NCBI GenBank assembly: GCA_017614395.1
Contig: JAGABX010000101.1
Coordinates: 1 to 61,118, forward strand
Reading direction: 5' to 3'
DNA: 61,118 nt
Source of the DNA: Eubacterium sp.
GTDB lineage: Bacteria > Bacillota > Clostridia > Lachnospirales > Lachnospiraceae
Below, piece by piece: positions 44,871 to 53,103 of the stretch. The notes under the pieces were generated by a model. It did not search any database. It was given only the letters and a program-made list of their open reading frames with translations, and was not told the origin of the DNA. The translations under genes were made by a program, and so were the position numbers. How positions within the stretch are numbered: position 1 is the first letter of the stretch; the number at the start of each line of letters is the position of its first letter.

Positions 44871-46286
44871 ATGAAACCGGAAGAGAGTAAAAAAACTGGA
44901 CTGCACAAAACGGCTGAAAAGCCGGTAGCTGCGGAACAATCGCGGACAAATTCACGCGGCGCCATGGTGCTGCTTGTGATGATAGCGGTGATGGTCGGAC
45001 TCGGCATCACCTATATTGTGCTGTCCACGCGTGGCTCGAATGCCGAGCAGTCGAGACAGACCGAGATGGAGTCGGTTGTTAATCCCCACCTGAGTACCGC
45101 ATTCGGAAATAAATGGCTCGGCGATGAGGATTTGGAGGGCAAGGACGAGACCTACATCCGTCGCCGTCTGGAGGAGATAATCGACCGGTATAATTCGCGC
45201 ACAGTGACCATCAGGATAGGAAAAAAGCACCAGTACACCTATTCTATGAAAGATCTGAACGAGACGATACAGTTCGTATGCAAGGAATCCGGTGGTGAAA
45301 CGGGCTATTCTGCCGGACGTGAGGATGCTCTTGCAAAGCATATAGTAAGTCTTGACAAGGATCTTCCCATAAAGGATCAATACGATATAATCAACGGGAA
45401 ACGTCAGACCAAGCAGGCTCATATTGAATTACAGTGCATCCCTGACAAGAATGAAGTCACGAAAATAGTAAAAAAATATTCTGAGATATTTGATGTTGCC
45501 CCGAAAAACGCTACGATTAAAAAGGATTTTTCAATAACTAAGGAACGAGACGGCCGTGTTCTGGACACTGCGAAGATTGCAGGGGATTTGAATGATTATC
45601 TGTCATCAGACGAGACGAATGACTTCAGCAGAATATATAAGACATCTCCTGTGAAGGCGACTGTCAAAGCATCTTATCTGAAAAAGATAAACACCGTTAT
45701 AGGCTCAATGTCAACCGTTTTCATCCCGACGAATGTGCGCGGGGAGAATATTAAACTCGCCGCTTCCCGTGTTGACGGGAAACTTCTGAATCCGGGTGAA
45801 TCAATTTCATTTCTTGATACGCTCTATGATGATTCCGACGGAAAGTCTTATGGCAAGGCCGGAGGTTTTCTGAATAATAAGGTGGTACAGGTTGAGGGCG
45901 GAGGAATATGCCAGGTTTCCACAACGGCCTATGACGCGTTTTTGTTCGCCGGGATAATTCCGAAGGAACGCTATCCTCATACCTGTCGTGTCAGCTATGT
46001 CAAGCCGGGATTTGATGCGGCATTAGCGGTTGGCGTCAAGGATCTGGTTGTCGAGAACACTCTCGATTGTCCGCTGATGATTCGCGCTTATACCAAGGAA
46101 AGCAAACTGTATGTAGCGATATATTCGTATAAGGACGCAAAAGGCGGCAATACATATAAACTGCGTTCAAAAACCGAGGGGGATGGCCTGACAGTAGAAT
46201 CATTTCTGGATGTGTATCAGGGGGACACTTTGATTGAGACCAGAGCGCTCGCGGTCGATACCTACAAGAGGTTACGATCGGGGTAA
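44871..46286 (+). CDS. VanW family protein with one TM segment
   Basis: 471 residues from ATG 44871; GGTAGGGG is 6 nt upstream, better than TTG 44865. The N-terminus is cytoplasmic and charged. One TM lies near 39-58 (VLLVMIAVMVGLGITYIVLS). An outside region follows that resembles the PG_binding_4 domain (about 90-265). The VanW domain at about 285-435 has LAASRVDGKLLNPGESISFL and VVQVEGGGICQVSTTAYDA, with the GGGICQVST hallmark, then YPHTCRVSYVKPGFDAAL. Proteins of this layout (YoaR type) are thought to act on the cell wall; the exact reaction is not known. It follows the large secreted protein gene by 44 nt. Confidence 0.9.
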   Translation: MKPEESKKTGLHKTAEKPVAAEQSRTNSRGAMVLLVMIAVMVGLGITYIVLSTRGSNAEQSRQTEMESVVNPHLSTAFGNKWLGDEDLEGKDETYIRRRLEEIIDRYNSRTVTIRIGKKHQYTYSMKDLNETIQFVCKESGGETGYSAGREDALAKHIVSLDKDLPIKDQYDIINGKRQTKQAHIELQCIPDKNEVTKIVKKYSEIFDVAPKNATIKKDFSITKERDGRVLDTAKIAGDLNDYLSSDETNDFSRIYKTSPVKATVKASYLKKINTVIGSMSTVFIPTNVRGENIKLAASRVDGKLLNPGESISFLDTLYDDSDGKSYGKAGGFLNNKVVQVEGGGICQVSTTAYDAFLFAGIIPKERYPHTCRVSYVKPGFDAALAVGVKDLVVENTLDCPLMIRAYTKESKLYVAIYSYKDAKGGNTYKLRSKTEGDGLTVESFLDVYQGDTLIETRALAVDTYKRLRSG

Positions 46287-46308
46287 ATATTCGATGGGAT
46301 CTGTTGTC

Positions 46309-46378
46309 GGAATGACGAAAATGCGATTGTTCTGAGCCTGATCAAAGTCTCTCCGCAATTCGCATTTTTCGTCATTCC
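46309..46378. terminator. Long imperfect hairpin between vanW and the suf operon
   Basis: Arms of 21 and 23 nt (46309-46329 and 46356-46378; GGAATGACGAAAATGCGATTG at the left) pair almost completely, with bulges of one A each, around a 26-nt loop. There is no T-tract after it. It probably ends or stabilises the vanW transcript; it could also be a copy of a dispersed repeat. Confidence 0.5.
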
Positions 46379-46413
46379 TGAGATTAGTTACTTGGCTTGG
46401 AATTAGTGAATTC

Positions 46414-46442
46414 TTGACGAATAATACATTTTAGGTTATACT
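46414..46442 (+). promoter_or_regulatory. Predicted promoter of the suf operon
   Basis: TTGACG (46414-46419) and TATACT (46437-46442) with 17 nt spacing, about 50 nt before the sufC ATG. I do not see a clear IscR- or SufR-type site. Confidence 0.6.
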
Positions 46443-46492
46443 GATGTACTGATTATTAAACTCACGTATTATAATGAAAGCGAGGAGCAATA

Positions 46493-47257
46493 ATGGCTGA
46501 ATCTGTAATCAGCATTCGTGATTTGTCCGTGTCAATAGGGGCTGACGGAACGAGTGAGGATGAGAAAAAAATACTGCATGGAATATCAATGGATATCGGT
46601 GCCGGTGAAACGCATGTGCTGATGGGACCGAACGGCGCGGGGAAATCTACATTGGGATATACGCTGATGGGTAATGAAAAGTATTATGTTACCGGAGGAA
46701 GTGCCTTGTTTGATGGTCGCGATCTGTTTCAGATGGATGTGCATGAACGGGCGCGCGCCGGACTTTTTCTGTCATTCCAGAATCCTTTGGAGGTACCGGG
46801 GGTTACACTGTCCAATTTTATTCGTGCGGCAAAGGAGCAGCGGGATGACAAACGCATCAAACTGTGGGATTTTCGTAAGGAATTAAAAAACCAGATGTCT
46901 CTGCTCGCCATGGATGAGTCATATATGGATCGCGATTTGAATGTCGGTTTTTCCGGTGGTGAGAAAAAGAAATCCGAGATCCTCCAGCTGCTCATGCTGA
47001 AACCGCGTCTTGCCATACTCGATGAAACGGATTCGGGACTCGACGTGGATGCGGTCCGTACAGTATCGAAGGGGGTGCAGACCTTCCAGAAGGAACAGGA
47101 TGGGGCGCTGCTGATAATAACGCACAGCACAAGGATTTTAGAGTCACTGCATGTGGATCATACCCACGTAATGGTGAACGGACGCATAGTGGCAACGGGG
47201 GATGCATCGCTCGTCGATGAGATTAATTCCAATGGTTTCGAGAGGTACTTACAGTAG
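46493..47257 (+). CDS. sufC: Fe-S assembly ATPase SufC
   Basis: 254 residues, an ABC-type ATPase that powers the SufBCD scaffold. Walker A is GPNGAGKSTLGYTLMGNEKY (about 43-62), the SufC-specific Q region is FLSFQNPLEVPGVTLSNF, the signature is GFSGGEKKKSEI, and Walker B is LAILDETDSGLDVDAV with the typical D-E-T-D. The switch His is in IITHSTRIL. GCGAGGAGC precedes the ATG. It is the first gene of a complete sufCBDSU operon, with sufB 2 nt downstream. Confidence 0.97.
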   Translation: MAESVISIRDLSVSIGADGTSEDEKKILHGISMDIGAGETHVLMGPNGAGKSTLGYTLMGNEKYYVTGGSALFDGRDLFQMDVHERARAGLFLSFQNPLEVPGVTLSNFIRAAKEQRDDKRIKLWDFRKELKNQMSLLAMDESYMDRDLNVGFSGGEKKKSEILQLLMLKPRLAILDETDSGLDVDAVRTVSKGVQTFQKEQDGALLIITHSTRILESLHVDHTHVMVNGRIVATGDASLVDEINSNGFERYLQ

Positions 47258-47259
47258 AT

Positions 47260-48675
47260 ATGGAAGATAAAACGTATGTTGAGAATATAAATCGTAATCT
47301 TTATGATTTTAAAAAAGAAGAAAACGATGAAAATACAGTCAGGTTTGATGAAGGACTGACTCCTGAGATAGTGAAAAAAATCTCTGAGGAGAAGGGTGAT
47401 CCTGAGTGGATGCTGGAATTTCGATTAAAATCCCTTGAAATATATAACGAAATTCAGATTCCGGAATGGGGGCCTCCTATTGACGGACTCAATATGGACA
47501 ATATAGCAACCTACGTAAAGCCCAAAACCAAAATGCATGCGGAGTGGGACGAAGTTCCGGAGGAGATCAAGGACACCTTTGAGAGACTCGGAATTCCAAA
47601 GGCTGAACGGGAGAGTTTAGCGGGAGTAGGCGCACAGTATGATTCCGAGCTGGTGTATCACAATGTCCGTGAGGAGGTAGCGGCTCTGGGTGTGGTATAT
47701 ACGGATCTCGAGAGCGCGATGCATACTGAGGAGCACGGAGAGAGAATTCGTTCACATTTTATGAAACTGGTACCGCCCACCGATCACAAATTTGCGGCGC
47801 TGCACGGAGCGGTCTGGTCCGGTGGCTCTTATGTATACGTTCCGCCGGGGGTATCAGTTGAGATACCGTTACAGTCATATTTCAGGCTGAATGCGCCGGG
47901 CGCGGGGCAGTTTGAGCATACACTGATCATCGTTGATGAGGGCGCAGATCTCCATTTCATAGAGGGATGTTCGGCACCGAAGTACAATATAGCAAACCTG
48001 CATGCCGGTTGTGTGGAACTGTATGTAGGTAAAAATGCAAAGCTTCGTTATTCGACCATAGAAAACTGGTCGAAAAATATGTATAATCTGAATACCAAAC
48101 GCGCCACTGTTGAGGATGGCGGAGTGATGGAGTGGGTATCCGGGTCGTTCGGCTCCCATGTTTCCTATCTCTATCCGATGACGATATTGAAGGGCAATGA
48201 TTCGAGGATGGAGTTTACGGGAATAACCTTCGCCGGTCGTGACCAGAATCTCGATACGGGGATGAAGGTCGTTCATACCGGAGAGAATACATCGTCTGCG
48301 GTAAACACAAAATCAATTTCGAAGGACGGAGGCATATCGACCTTCCGTTCTGCCGTAGTGGTCGGTAAAAATGCAAAACGAGCAAAATCATCGGTTTCAT
48401 GCGCTTCACTGATGCTGGACCGGATTTCGAGATCGGATACAATTCCGGCTATTGATGTGAGAACAAGCGATGCCGATATCGGACATGAGGCAAGGATAGG
48501 GAAGATCAGTGATGACGCGATTTTTTATCTGATGTCACGCGGCATTCGTGAAGAGGAGGCGCGGTCAATGATCGTGAGCGGATTTGCAGACTCAGTCTCA
48601 AAGGAGCTGCCGCTTGAGTACGCTCTCGAGATGAACAATCTCATCAGATTGGAAATGAAAGGCAGCATCGGATAG
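47260..48675 (+). CDS. sufB: Fe-S cluster scaffold protein SufB
   Basis: 471 residues, the usual SufB length. It forms the cluster scaffold with SufC and SufD. Family stretches include GDPEWMLEFRLKSLEIY, VPPGVSVEIPLQSYFRLN, EGCSAPKYNIANLHAGCVEL (with Cys residues implied in cluster building), YSTIENWSKNMYNLNTKRA, and the C-terminal IGHEAxIGKISDD-type segment as DIGHEARIGKISDDAIFYL. The start is 2 nt after sufC, so coupling is likely. The next gene follows after 60 nt. Confidence 0.97.
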   Translation: MEDKTYVENINRNLYDFKKEENDENTVRFDEGLTPEIVKKISEEKGDPEWMLEFRLKSLEIYNEIQIPEWGPPIDGLNMDNIATYVKPKTKMHAEWDEVPEEIKDTFERLGIPKAERESLAGVGAQYDSELVYHNVREEVAALGVVYTDLESAMHTEEHGERIRSHFMKLVPPTDHKFAALHGAVWSGGSYVYVPPGVSVEIPLQSYFRLNAPGAGQFEHTLIIVDEGADLHFIEGCSAPKYNIANLHAGCVELYVGKNAKLRYSTIENWSKNMYNLNTKRATVEDGGVMEWVSGSFGSHVSYLYPMTILKGNDSRMEFTGITFAGRDQNLDTGMKVVHTGENTSSAVNTKSISKDGGISTFRSAVVVGKNAKRAKSSVSCASLMLDRISRSDTIPAIDVRTSDADIGHEARIGKISDDAIFYLMSRGIREEEARSMIVSGFADSVSKELPLEYALEMNNLIRLEMKGSIG

Positions 48676-48735
48676 AATATGCATTGTTCGTATCGGGATG
48701 CCAGCAAGCCTATTTACTAAAGGAGTTTTTATTAT

Positions 48736-49665
48736 ATGGTAGAACAGATAAACCGTATGCCAGTGAAAACCTGGAATTGGCTGAAAATGAATGAGGCATC
48801 GATCGAGGTGCCGGATGAGGTTGATTCACGGGATGATATAGTCATACACGCCGACGGAACCGGTGAAAAAACATCAGAATTGCCGTTTGTGTTTGAGGAT
48901 CAGGCAAAAACAGGTGGAAAAATCGAAATATCGGTTGATAGTAATATAAATCATATTGTGTTAGAAGATTTTAAGAGCAATAACGGTGGATTTGCGGATG
49001 TTTCAACAAAAATCAACCTCGCTTCGCATGCCAAACTGACGCTGGTACAGGTACACAGGCTTGGTGATGAGTTTACTTTCATAAACAGGATCGAGGCTGA
49101 TGTAGCTGATCATGCAGAGTTTCGTTTGATGCAGGTATTCATCAGTGGAAAGGGAACATATGCCGGGGTTAATGCGAATCTTGCCGGACGACGCAGTGCT
49201 TTTCATATAGATACAGGATATCTGACAAATCAGGATCATGTATTGGATATAAATTATAATGCCATGCATTCCGGGGAAAAATCCATGTCTGACATCTCGG
49301 TAAACGGCGCTATGTGCGACCGCTCTGTAAAAAGATTTCGCGGAACCATTGATTTCAGACAGGGAGCGATAGGAGCGAAGGGAAACGAAATCGAAAATGT
49401 ACTTCTCCTCGATGATGAAGTTGAAAATCATACAATACCGATAATCCTTTGTGTCGAGGAGGACGTTGAGGGTAATCACGGCGCATCAATAGGCCGTATG
49501 GATGATGATATGCTGTACTATATGAAATCAAGGGGACTTGATGAAGAATATATACGTGAGATGATGAAGACGGCCTGTATTGATGCGGTCCTCAGCCGCT
49601 TACCTGCGGAACTGTCCGAATTTGCAGAAAAAATCCGTATGGAGGAGGCAACATGGAACCGATAA
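48736..49665 (+). CDS. sufD: Fe-S assembly protein SufD
   Basis: 309 residues, short for the family (often 350-430) but with the SufD core. A long beta-helix part (ADVSTKINLASHAKLTLVQV; HIDTGYLTNQDHVLDINYNA) is followed by FRGTIDFRQGAIGAKGNEI and the end motif EDVEGNHGASIGRMDDDMLY, in which SufB/D share the H-G-A-S-x-G pattern. The N-terminal helical part is reduced. AAAGGAG stands before the ATG. The stop overlaps the sufS start by 13 nt. Confidence 0.93.
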   Translation: MVEQINRMPVKTWNWLKMNEASIEVPDEVDSRDDIVIHADGTGEKTSELPFVFEDQAKTGGKIEISVDSNINHIVLEDFKSNNGGFADVSTKINLASHAKLTLVQVHRLGDEFTFINRIEADVADHAEFRLMQVFISGKGTYAGVNANLAGRRSAFHIDTGYLTNQDHVLDINYNAMHSGEKSMSDISVNGAMCDRSVKRFRGTIDFRQGAIGAKGNEIENVLLLDDEVENHTIPIILCVEEDVEGNHGASIGRMDDDMLYYMKSRGLDEEYIREMMKTACIDAVLSRLPAELSEFAEKIRMEEATWNR

Positions 49666-50963
49666 CACCTGAAATCCGCAATGACTTTTCTTTTTTTCGC
49701 GAGAATCCGGGAGTGGCATATCTCGATAATGCGGCTACGACGCAACGACCTGACGTCGTTTTGCAGGCTGTGGAGAATTTTTATCATACAGTGAACTCCA
49801 ATCCGTTACGAGGATTATATGACATCAGCCTCAGGGCGACGGAGGCTTATGAGGAGTCGAGGAAAAAGGTTGCAAAATTCATAGGAGCGAGGCGTCCGGA
49901 GGAGATCATCTTCACCAAAAATGCTTCTGAATCCCTGAATCTCGTGGCGTTCAGCCTGTGTGACGCGATTTTACAGTCCGGGGATGAGATACTCATCGGT
50001 ATTATGGAGCATCACAGCAATATGCTCCCATGGCGCGCGGCAGCGGAAAGGCACGGGGCAGTCATTCGTTACCTGAAACCGATGAGGAAGAGGCCTGATC
50101 AGGCTGCTGCCGGTACAGTTGCCGGAACTGATTCGGAGGATGATATTATTTATGCGGACGATCCGACGGATGAGGGGATGATAACTCCGGAGATGTTTGA
50201 ATCGGCGCTCACCGATAAAACGAAGATAGTTGCCGTCACTCAGGTGTCCAATGTGTTCGGACGTGAGAATGATATCAAATCATTTGCAAAAATCTGTCAT
50301 GACAGAGGCATAGTTATCGTTGCCGACGGAGCACAGTCCGTTCCGCATCAAAAAGTAAACGTGAAGGATTTGGATGTTGATTTTCTCGCTTTTTCCGGAC
50401 ACAAAATGTGTGCACCCATGGGGATAGGCGTGTTGTACGGAAAATATGACTGGCTTGAAAAAATCCCGCCGTTTTTAATGGGTGGGGAGATGATCGAACT
50501 GGTAACCCTTGACCGGATCACGTATGCGGAGATTCCCCATAAATTTGAGGCAGGTACCGTTAATGCCGGTGGGGCAGTCGGACTCGCGGCGGCAATAGAT
50601 TATTATGAGAAAATAGGCTTGGAGAATATTGTAGAACGAGAAACTGAATTGACCGGTTATGCTTATGAGCGGTTGAAATCAGTTGAGGGAATCAGGATCA
50701 TCGGAAGTGAGGATCCGTCAAAACATCACGGAATCCTGACCTTCACATTGCAGGATGTCCATCCGCATGATATCGCATATCTCCTTGATGATCAGGCAAA
50801 TGTAGCAATACGAGCCGGTCATCATTGTGCCCAGCCGCTGTTGAGATATCTGGGCACACCTTCAACCGCCCGTGCCTCCCTTGCTTTTTATAACACCGAG
50901 GACGAGATCGACCGGATGGTTGATTGTCTGAGTGGTATGAGAGCAGGTATGGGATTTAATTGA
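49653..50963 (+). CDS. sufS: Cysteine desulfurase SufS
   Basis: 436 residues. This PLP enzyme takes sulfur from cysteine for Fe-S clusters. N-terminal YLDNAATTQRP, PLP-region ASESLNLVAF, the PLP lysine in FSGHKMCAPMGIGVLYG, and the catalytic cysteine in RAGHHCAQPLL near the end are all present. An acidic insert of about 30 residues (about 150-182; DQAAAGTVAGTDSEDDIIYA) lies between two core strands and is not usual. GGAGG precedes the ATG inside the end of sufD. The SufU gene follows. Confidence 0.95.
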   Translation: MEPITPEIRNDFSFFRENPGVAYLDNAATTQRPDVVLQAVENFYHTVNSNPLRGLYDISLRATEAYEESRKKVAKFIGARRPEEIIFTKNASESLNLVAFSLCDAILQSGDEILIGIMEHHSNMLPWRAAAERHGAVIRYLKPMRKRPDQAAAGTVAGTDSEDDIIYADDPTDEGMITPEMFESALTDKTKIVAVTQVSNVFGRENDIKSFAKICHDRGIVIVADGAQSVPHQKVNVKDLDVDFLAFSGHKMCAPMGIGVLYGKYDWLEKIPPFLMGGEMIELVTLDRITYAEIPHKFEAGTVNAGGAVGLAAAIDYYEKIGLENIVERETELTGYAYERLKSVEGIRIIGSEDPSKHHGILTFTLQDVHPHDIAYLLDDQANVAIRAGHHCAQPLLRYLGTPSTARASLAFYNTEDEIDRMVDCLSGMRAGMGFN

Positions 50964-51000
50964 CATAACAGTTTTGCCACACACGGAAAGTGATAGAACA

Positions 51001-51465
51001 ATGGAAAATCGAAGCTTTTACAACGAAATCCTGACCGAGCACAATCTGCGCCCGGCAAACAAACATGAAATAGACGGAGCAACAGTCACTCTCGAGGGCA
51101 TCAATCCCTCCTGCGGCGACGACATCATACTGAATCTCCGCGTCGAAAACGACATCATTGTCGACGGCGGCTTCACCGGAGACGGCTGTGCCATTTCCCA
51201 GGCGTCTGCGGACATGATGCTGGATCTCATTATCGGAAAAACCCGTGATGAGGCGCTGCGGCTCGGAGATATATTCATGCGTATGATACGCGGTGAAACC
51301 ACGGAGGACGAACTCGATGAACTCGAGGAATCCCAGGCGCTCCGCGATATCTCGCACATGCCTGCCCGCGTCAAATGCGCCGTGCTCGGCTGGCATACTA
51401 TGGATGAGATGTTGAAAATATCGGGAGTAGATGAAGGAAAATCAGTGACTACGGAGGGGATGTAA
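51001..51465 (+). CDS. sufU: Sulfur-transfer partner SufU
   Basis: 154 residues from ATG 51001 (MENRSFYNEILTEHNLRP), with ACGGAAAG about 10 nt upstream. A TTG frame from 50974 is not needed. The SufU/IscU-like zinc site is visible as NPSCGDDIIL (C with D), GDGCAISQASADMM and KCAVLGWHTM. SufU accepts sulfur from SufS in Gram-positives. It is 37 nt after sufS and directly before a membrane protein gene. Confidence 0.95.
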   Translation: MENRSFYNEILTEHNLRPANKHEIDGATVTLEGINPSCGDDIILNLRVENDIIVDGGFTGDGCAISQASADMMLDLIIGKTRDEALRLGDIFMRMIRGETTEDELDELEESQALRDISHMPARVKCAVLGWHTMDEMLKISGVDEGKSVTTEGM

Positions 51466-52233
51466 ATGTATTTTTCATCAAAAAAACACTTTTTGACAGA
51501 TGCGCTGTTGATCGTTACCGGAGTAAATACGCTCGGGTATATAGCCATGGTAATCGTGCGAATGATTCTCAAGGTAAAGAAAAAGGGAATGCCCGACATG
51601 CTGAATAACACGATCTGGACCATACAGCTCATCGTTTCGTTGGTGACAGTGGCTCTGATATGTTTTGTTTTCATTTACAAGGCAAAAAAATTCAGTCATT
51701 ATATGAGTCTGTTTGAAAAAGATGACATGGATGACATGGGAAAGCTTCAGGAACAGTATATGACTGAATCAAAGCTTTCAACACTCCAGGCATCAGACAT
51801 TACAAAACTCATTCAGTTGTGGCTTGTAATCTTTACGTTTGTCCAGATAATAAATGAATTTTGTTCGATACTGTACAGGAGATTTGCCAAGTCTTTGTTT
51901 GACCTGTACCAATCCGGGCATGTTGAAGTAAAACAGGATCTCGTCTCTATCTATAACCAGACTCACGGATTTAAATATCTGGCGATGACCTGCGCGATTC
52001 TGATCGGAGTAGTAGTGACTGCGATTTTTCTTTCGGACAAATATTTGCGGCTTGTATTCTTCATTGTCGCGGCAGTATATTTCTTCAGTTTTGCATTTTT
52101 GGATATGGTGAAGATTCCTCTATTCGGAAGGACGATCGGAATTGTCTGGACCTCAATGACATTTCACGCGATAGAAACTGTCGGAATGGTCATATTTGCG
52201 ATATATCTGAGAAAAAGGTACAGGGGATTATAA
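51466..52233 (+). CDS. Membrane protein of unknown function, end of the suf run
   Basis: 255 residues; the ATG at 51466 touches the sufU stop, with GGAGGGGA as ribosome binding site. Six or so hydrophobic segments are seen (FLTDALLIVTGVNTLGYIAM; TIQLIVSLVTVALICFVFIY; YLAMTCAILIGVVVTAIFLS; LVFFIVAAVYFFSFAFLDMV; FHAIETVGMVIFAIYLRKRY). A charged stretch with repeated Asp/Met lies near 80-100 (KDDMDDMGKLQEQYMTES). No conserved catalytic motif is recognised. Co-location with suf may be chance or may reflect iron/redox membrane needs. A strong terminator follows. Confidence 0.72.
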   Translation: MYFSSKKHFLTDALLIVTGVNTLGYIAMVIVRMILKVKKKGMPDMLNNTIWTIQLIVSLVTVALICFVFIYKAKKFSHYMSLFEKDDMDDMGKLQEQYMTESKLSTLQASDITKLIQLWLVIFTFVQIINEFCSILYRRFAKSLFDLYQSGHVEVKQDLVSIYNQTHGFKYLAMTCAILIGVVVTAIFLSDKYLRLVFFIVAAVYFFSFAFLDMVKIPLFGRTIGIVWTSMTFHAIETVGMVIFAIYLRKRYRGL

Positions 52234-52264
52234 AAAACGGGGCTGTCTTGCAGCCCCGTTTTTC
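52232..52264. terminator. Strong bidirectional terminator between suf run and rubrerythrin
   Basis: AAAAACGGGGCTG and CAGCCCCGTTTTT form a 13-bp stem with a 5-nt loop, flanked by A-run and T-run. It ends the suf run on the plus strand and rubrerythrin on the minus strand. Confidence 0.93.
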
Positions 52265-52807
52265 TTAACTGAAGTACCTGTCAAGCAGGCCTTTGAAAGC
52301 CTTGCCGTGTCTGGCCTCATCACGTGCCATCTCATGAACGGTATCATGTATCGCGTCGAGATTTAATTCCTTAGCGCGTTTCGCAAGATCCGTTTTGCCG
52401 GCTGTCGCGCCGTTCTCAGCGTCAACACGCATCTGCAGATTCTTTTTCGTGGAATCCGTAACTACCTCGCCGAGCAACTCGGCAAATTTCGCAGCATGCT
52501 CTGCCTCTTCAAACGCAGCCTTCTCATAATACAATCCGACCTCCGGATAACCCTCACGAAATGCTACCCTTGCCATTGCGAGATACATGCCGACCTCAGA
52601 GCACTCGCCGTTGAAATTTGAGCGCAGATCCTCGAGAATGTCCTCCGGAACCCCCTTGGCAACGCCGACGACATGTTCGGCAGCCCAGGTCATATCTCCC
52701 TCCTGTTTGTTGAATTTCTCAGCCGATGCGTTGCAGGTAGGACATTTTTCAGGTGGCTCATCACCCTCATGAACGTAACCGCACACGCTGCATACCCATT
52801 TTGCCAT
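52265..52807 (-). CDS. Reverse rubrerythrin (rubredoxin domain first)
   Basis: 180 residues from ATG 52807 ([20 protein letters not shown]), with AAAGGAG upstream; the longer frame to 52846 is rejected. The N-terminal rubredoxin-like domain has C6-x2-C9 and CPTC. The four-helix ferritin-like domain has the di-iron ligands as ExxE/ExxH runs ([37 protein letters not shown]). The rubredoxin-first order defines reverse rubrerythrins, which in clostridia reduce hydrogen peroxide with NADH-derived electrons. Its promoter region has a 12-bp direct repeat. Confidence 0.92.
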   Translation of the reverse strand: MAKWVCSVCGYVHEGDEPPEKCPTCNASAEKFNKQEGDMTWAAEHVVGVAKGVPEDILEDLRSNFNGECSEVGMYLAMARVAFREGYPEVGLYYEKAAFEEAEHAAKFAELLGEVVTDSTKKNLQMRVDAENGATAGKTDLAKRAKELNLDAIHDTVHEMARDEARHGKAFKGLLDRYFS

Positions 52808-52873
52808 AGCAATACTCCTTTCGTTTGAAATTGCCGGGAAGCGCATACAGGGATGAGCCTGTACGGTTCGCCA

Positions 52874-52931
52874 CCCGATTTTACGTAACTGACAGTACCT
52901 ACATCATACCCGATTTTACGGAAAAAGTCAA
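52874..52931 (-). promoter_or_regulatory. Rubrerythrin promoter with CCCGATTTTACG direct repeat
   Basis: On the minus strand TTGACT (52931-52926) and TATGAT (52908-52903) are 17 nt apart. CCCGATTTTACG (plus-strand reading) occurs in the spacer (52909-52920) and again downstream of the start (52874-52885), 35 bp centre to centre, about 3.3 helical turns. This suggests a regulator contacting both. Confidence 0.6.
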
Positions 52932-53003
52932 CCGAAACTACCCGTTATTTTCCATATCTGACAGCGGTTATCGGCCTTTCGTCGTTCTTTTTTCAAAAAG
53001 TGC

Positions 53004-53032
53004 TTGTTTTCTCTGCGTTCCTGTGGTACAAT
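53004..53032 (+). promoter_or_regulatory. Predicted promoter of secDF
   Basis: TTGTTT (53004-53009) and TACAAT (53027-53032) with 17 nt spacing, about 70 nt before the secDF ATG. AAAGGAGAGAAG is the ribosome binding site. Confidence 0.6.
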
Positions 53033-53103
53033 GTATGCTTGGGTGCATAAAAAGCCCGAGATACTTTTTAATATGAAAAGAAAAAGCAAAGGAGAGAAGA
53101 ACC

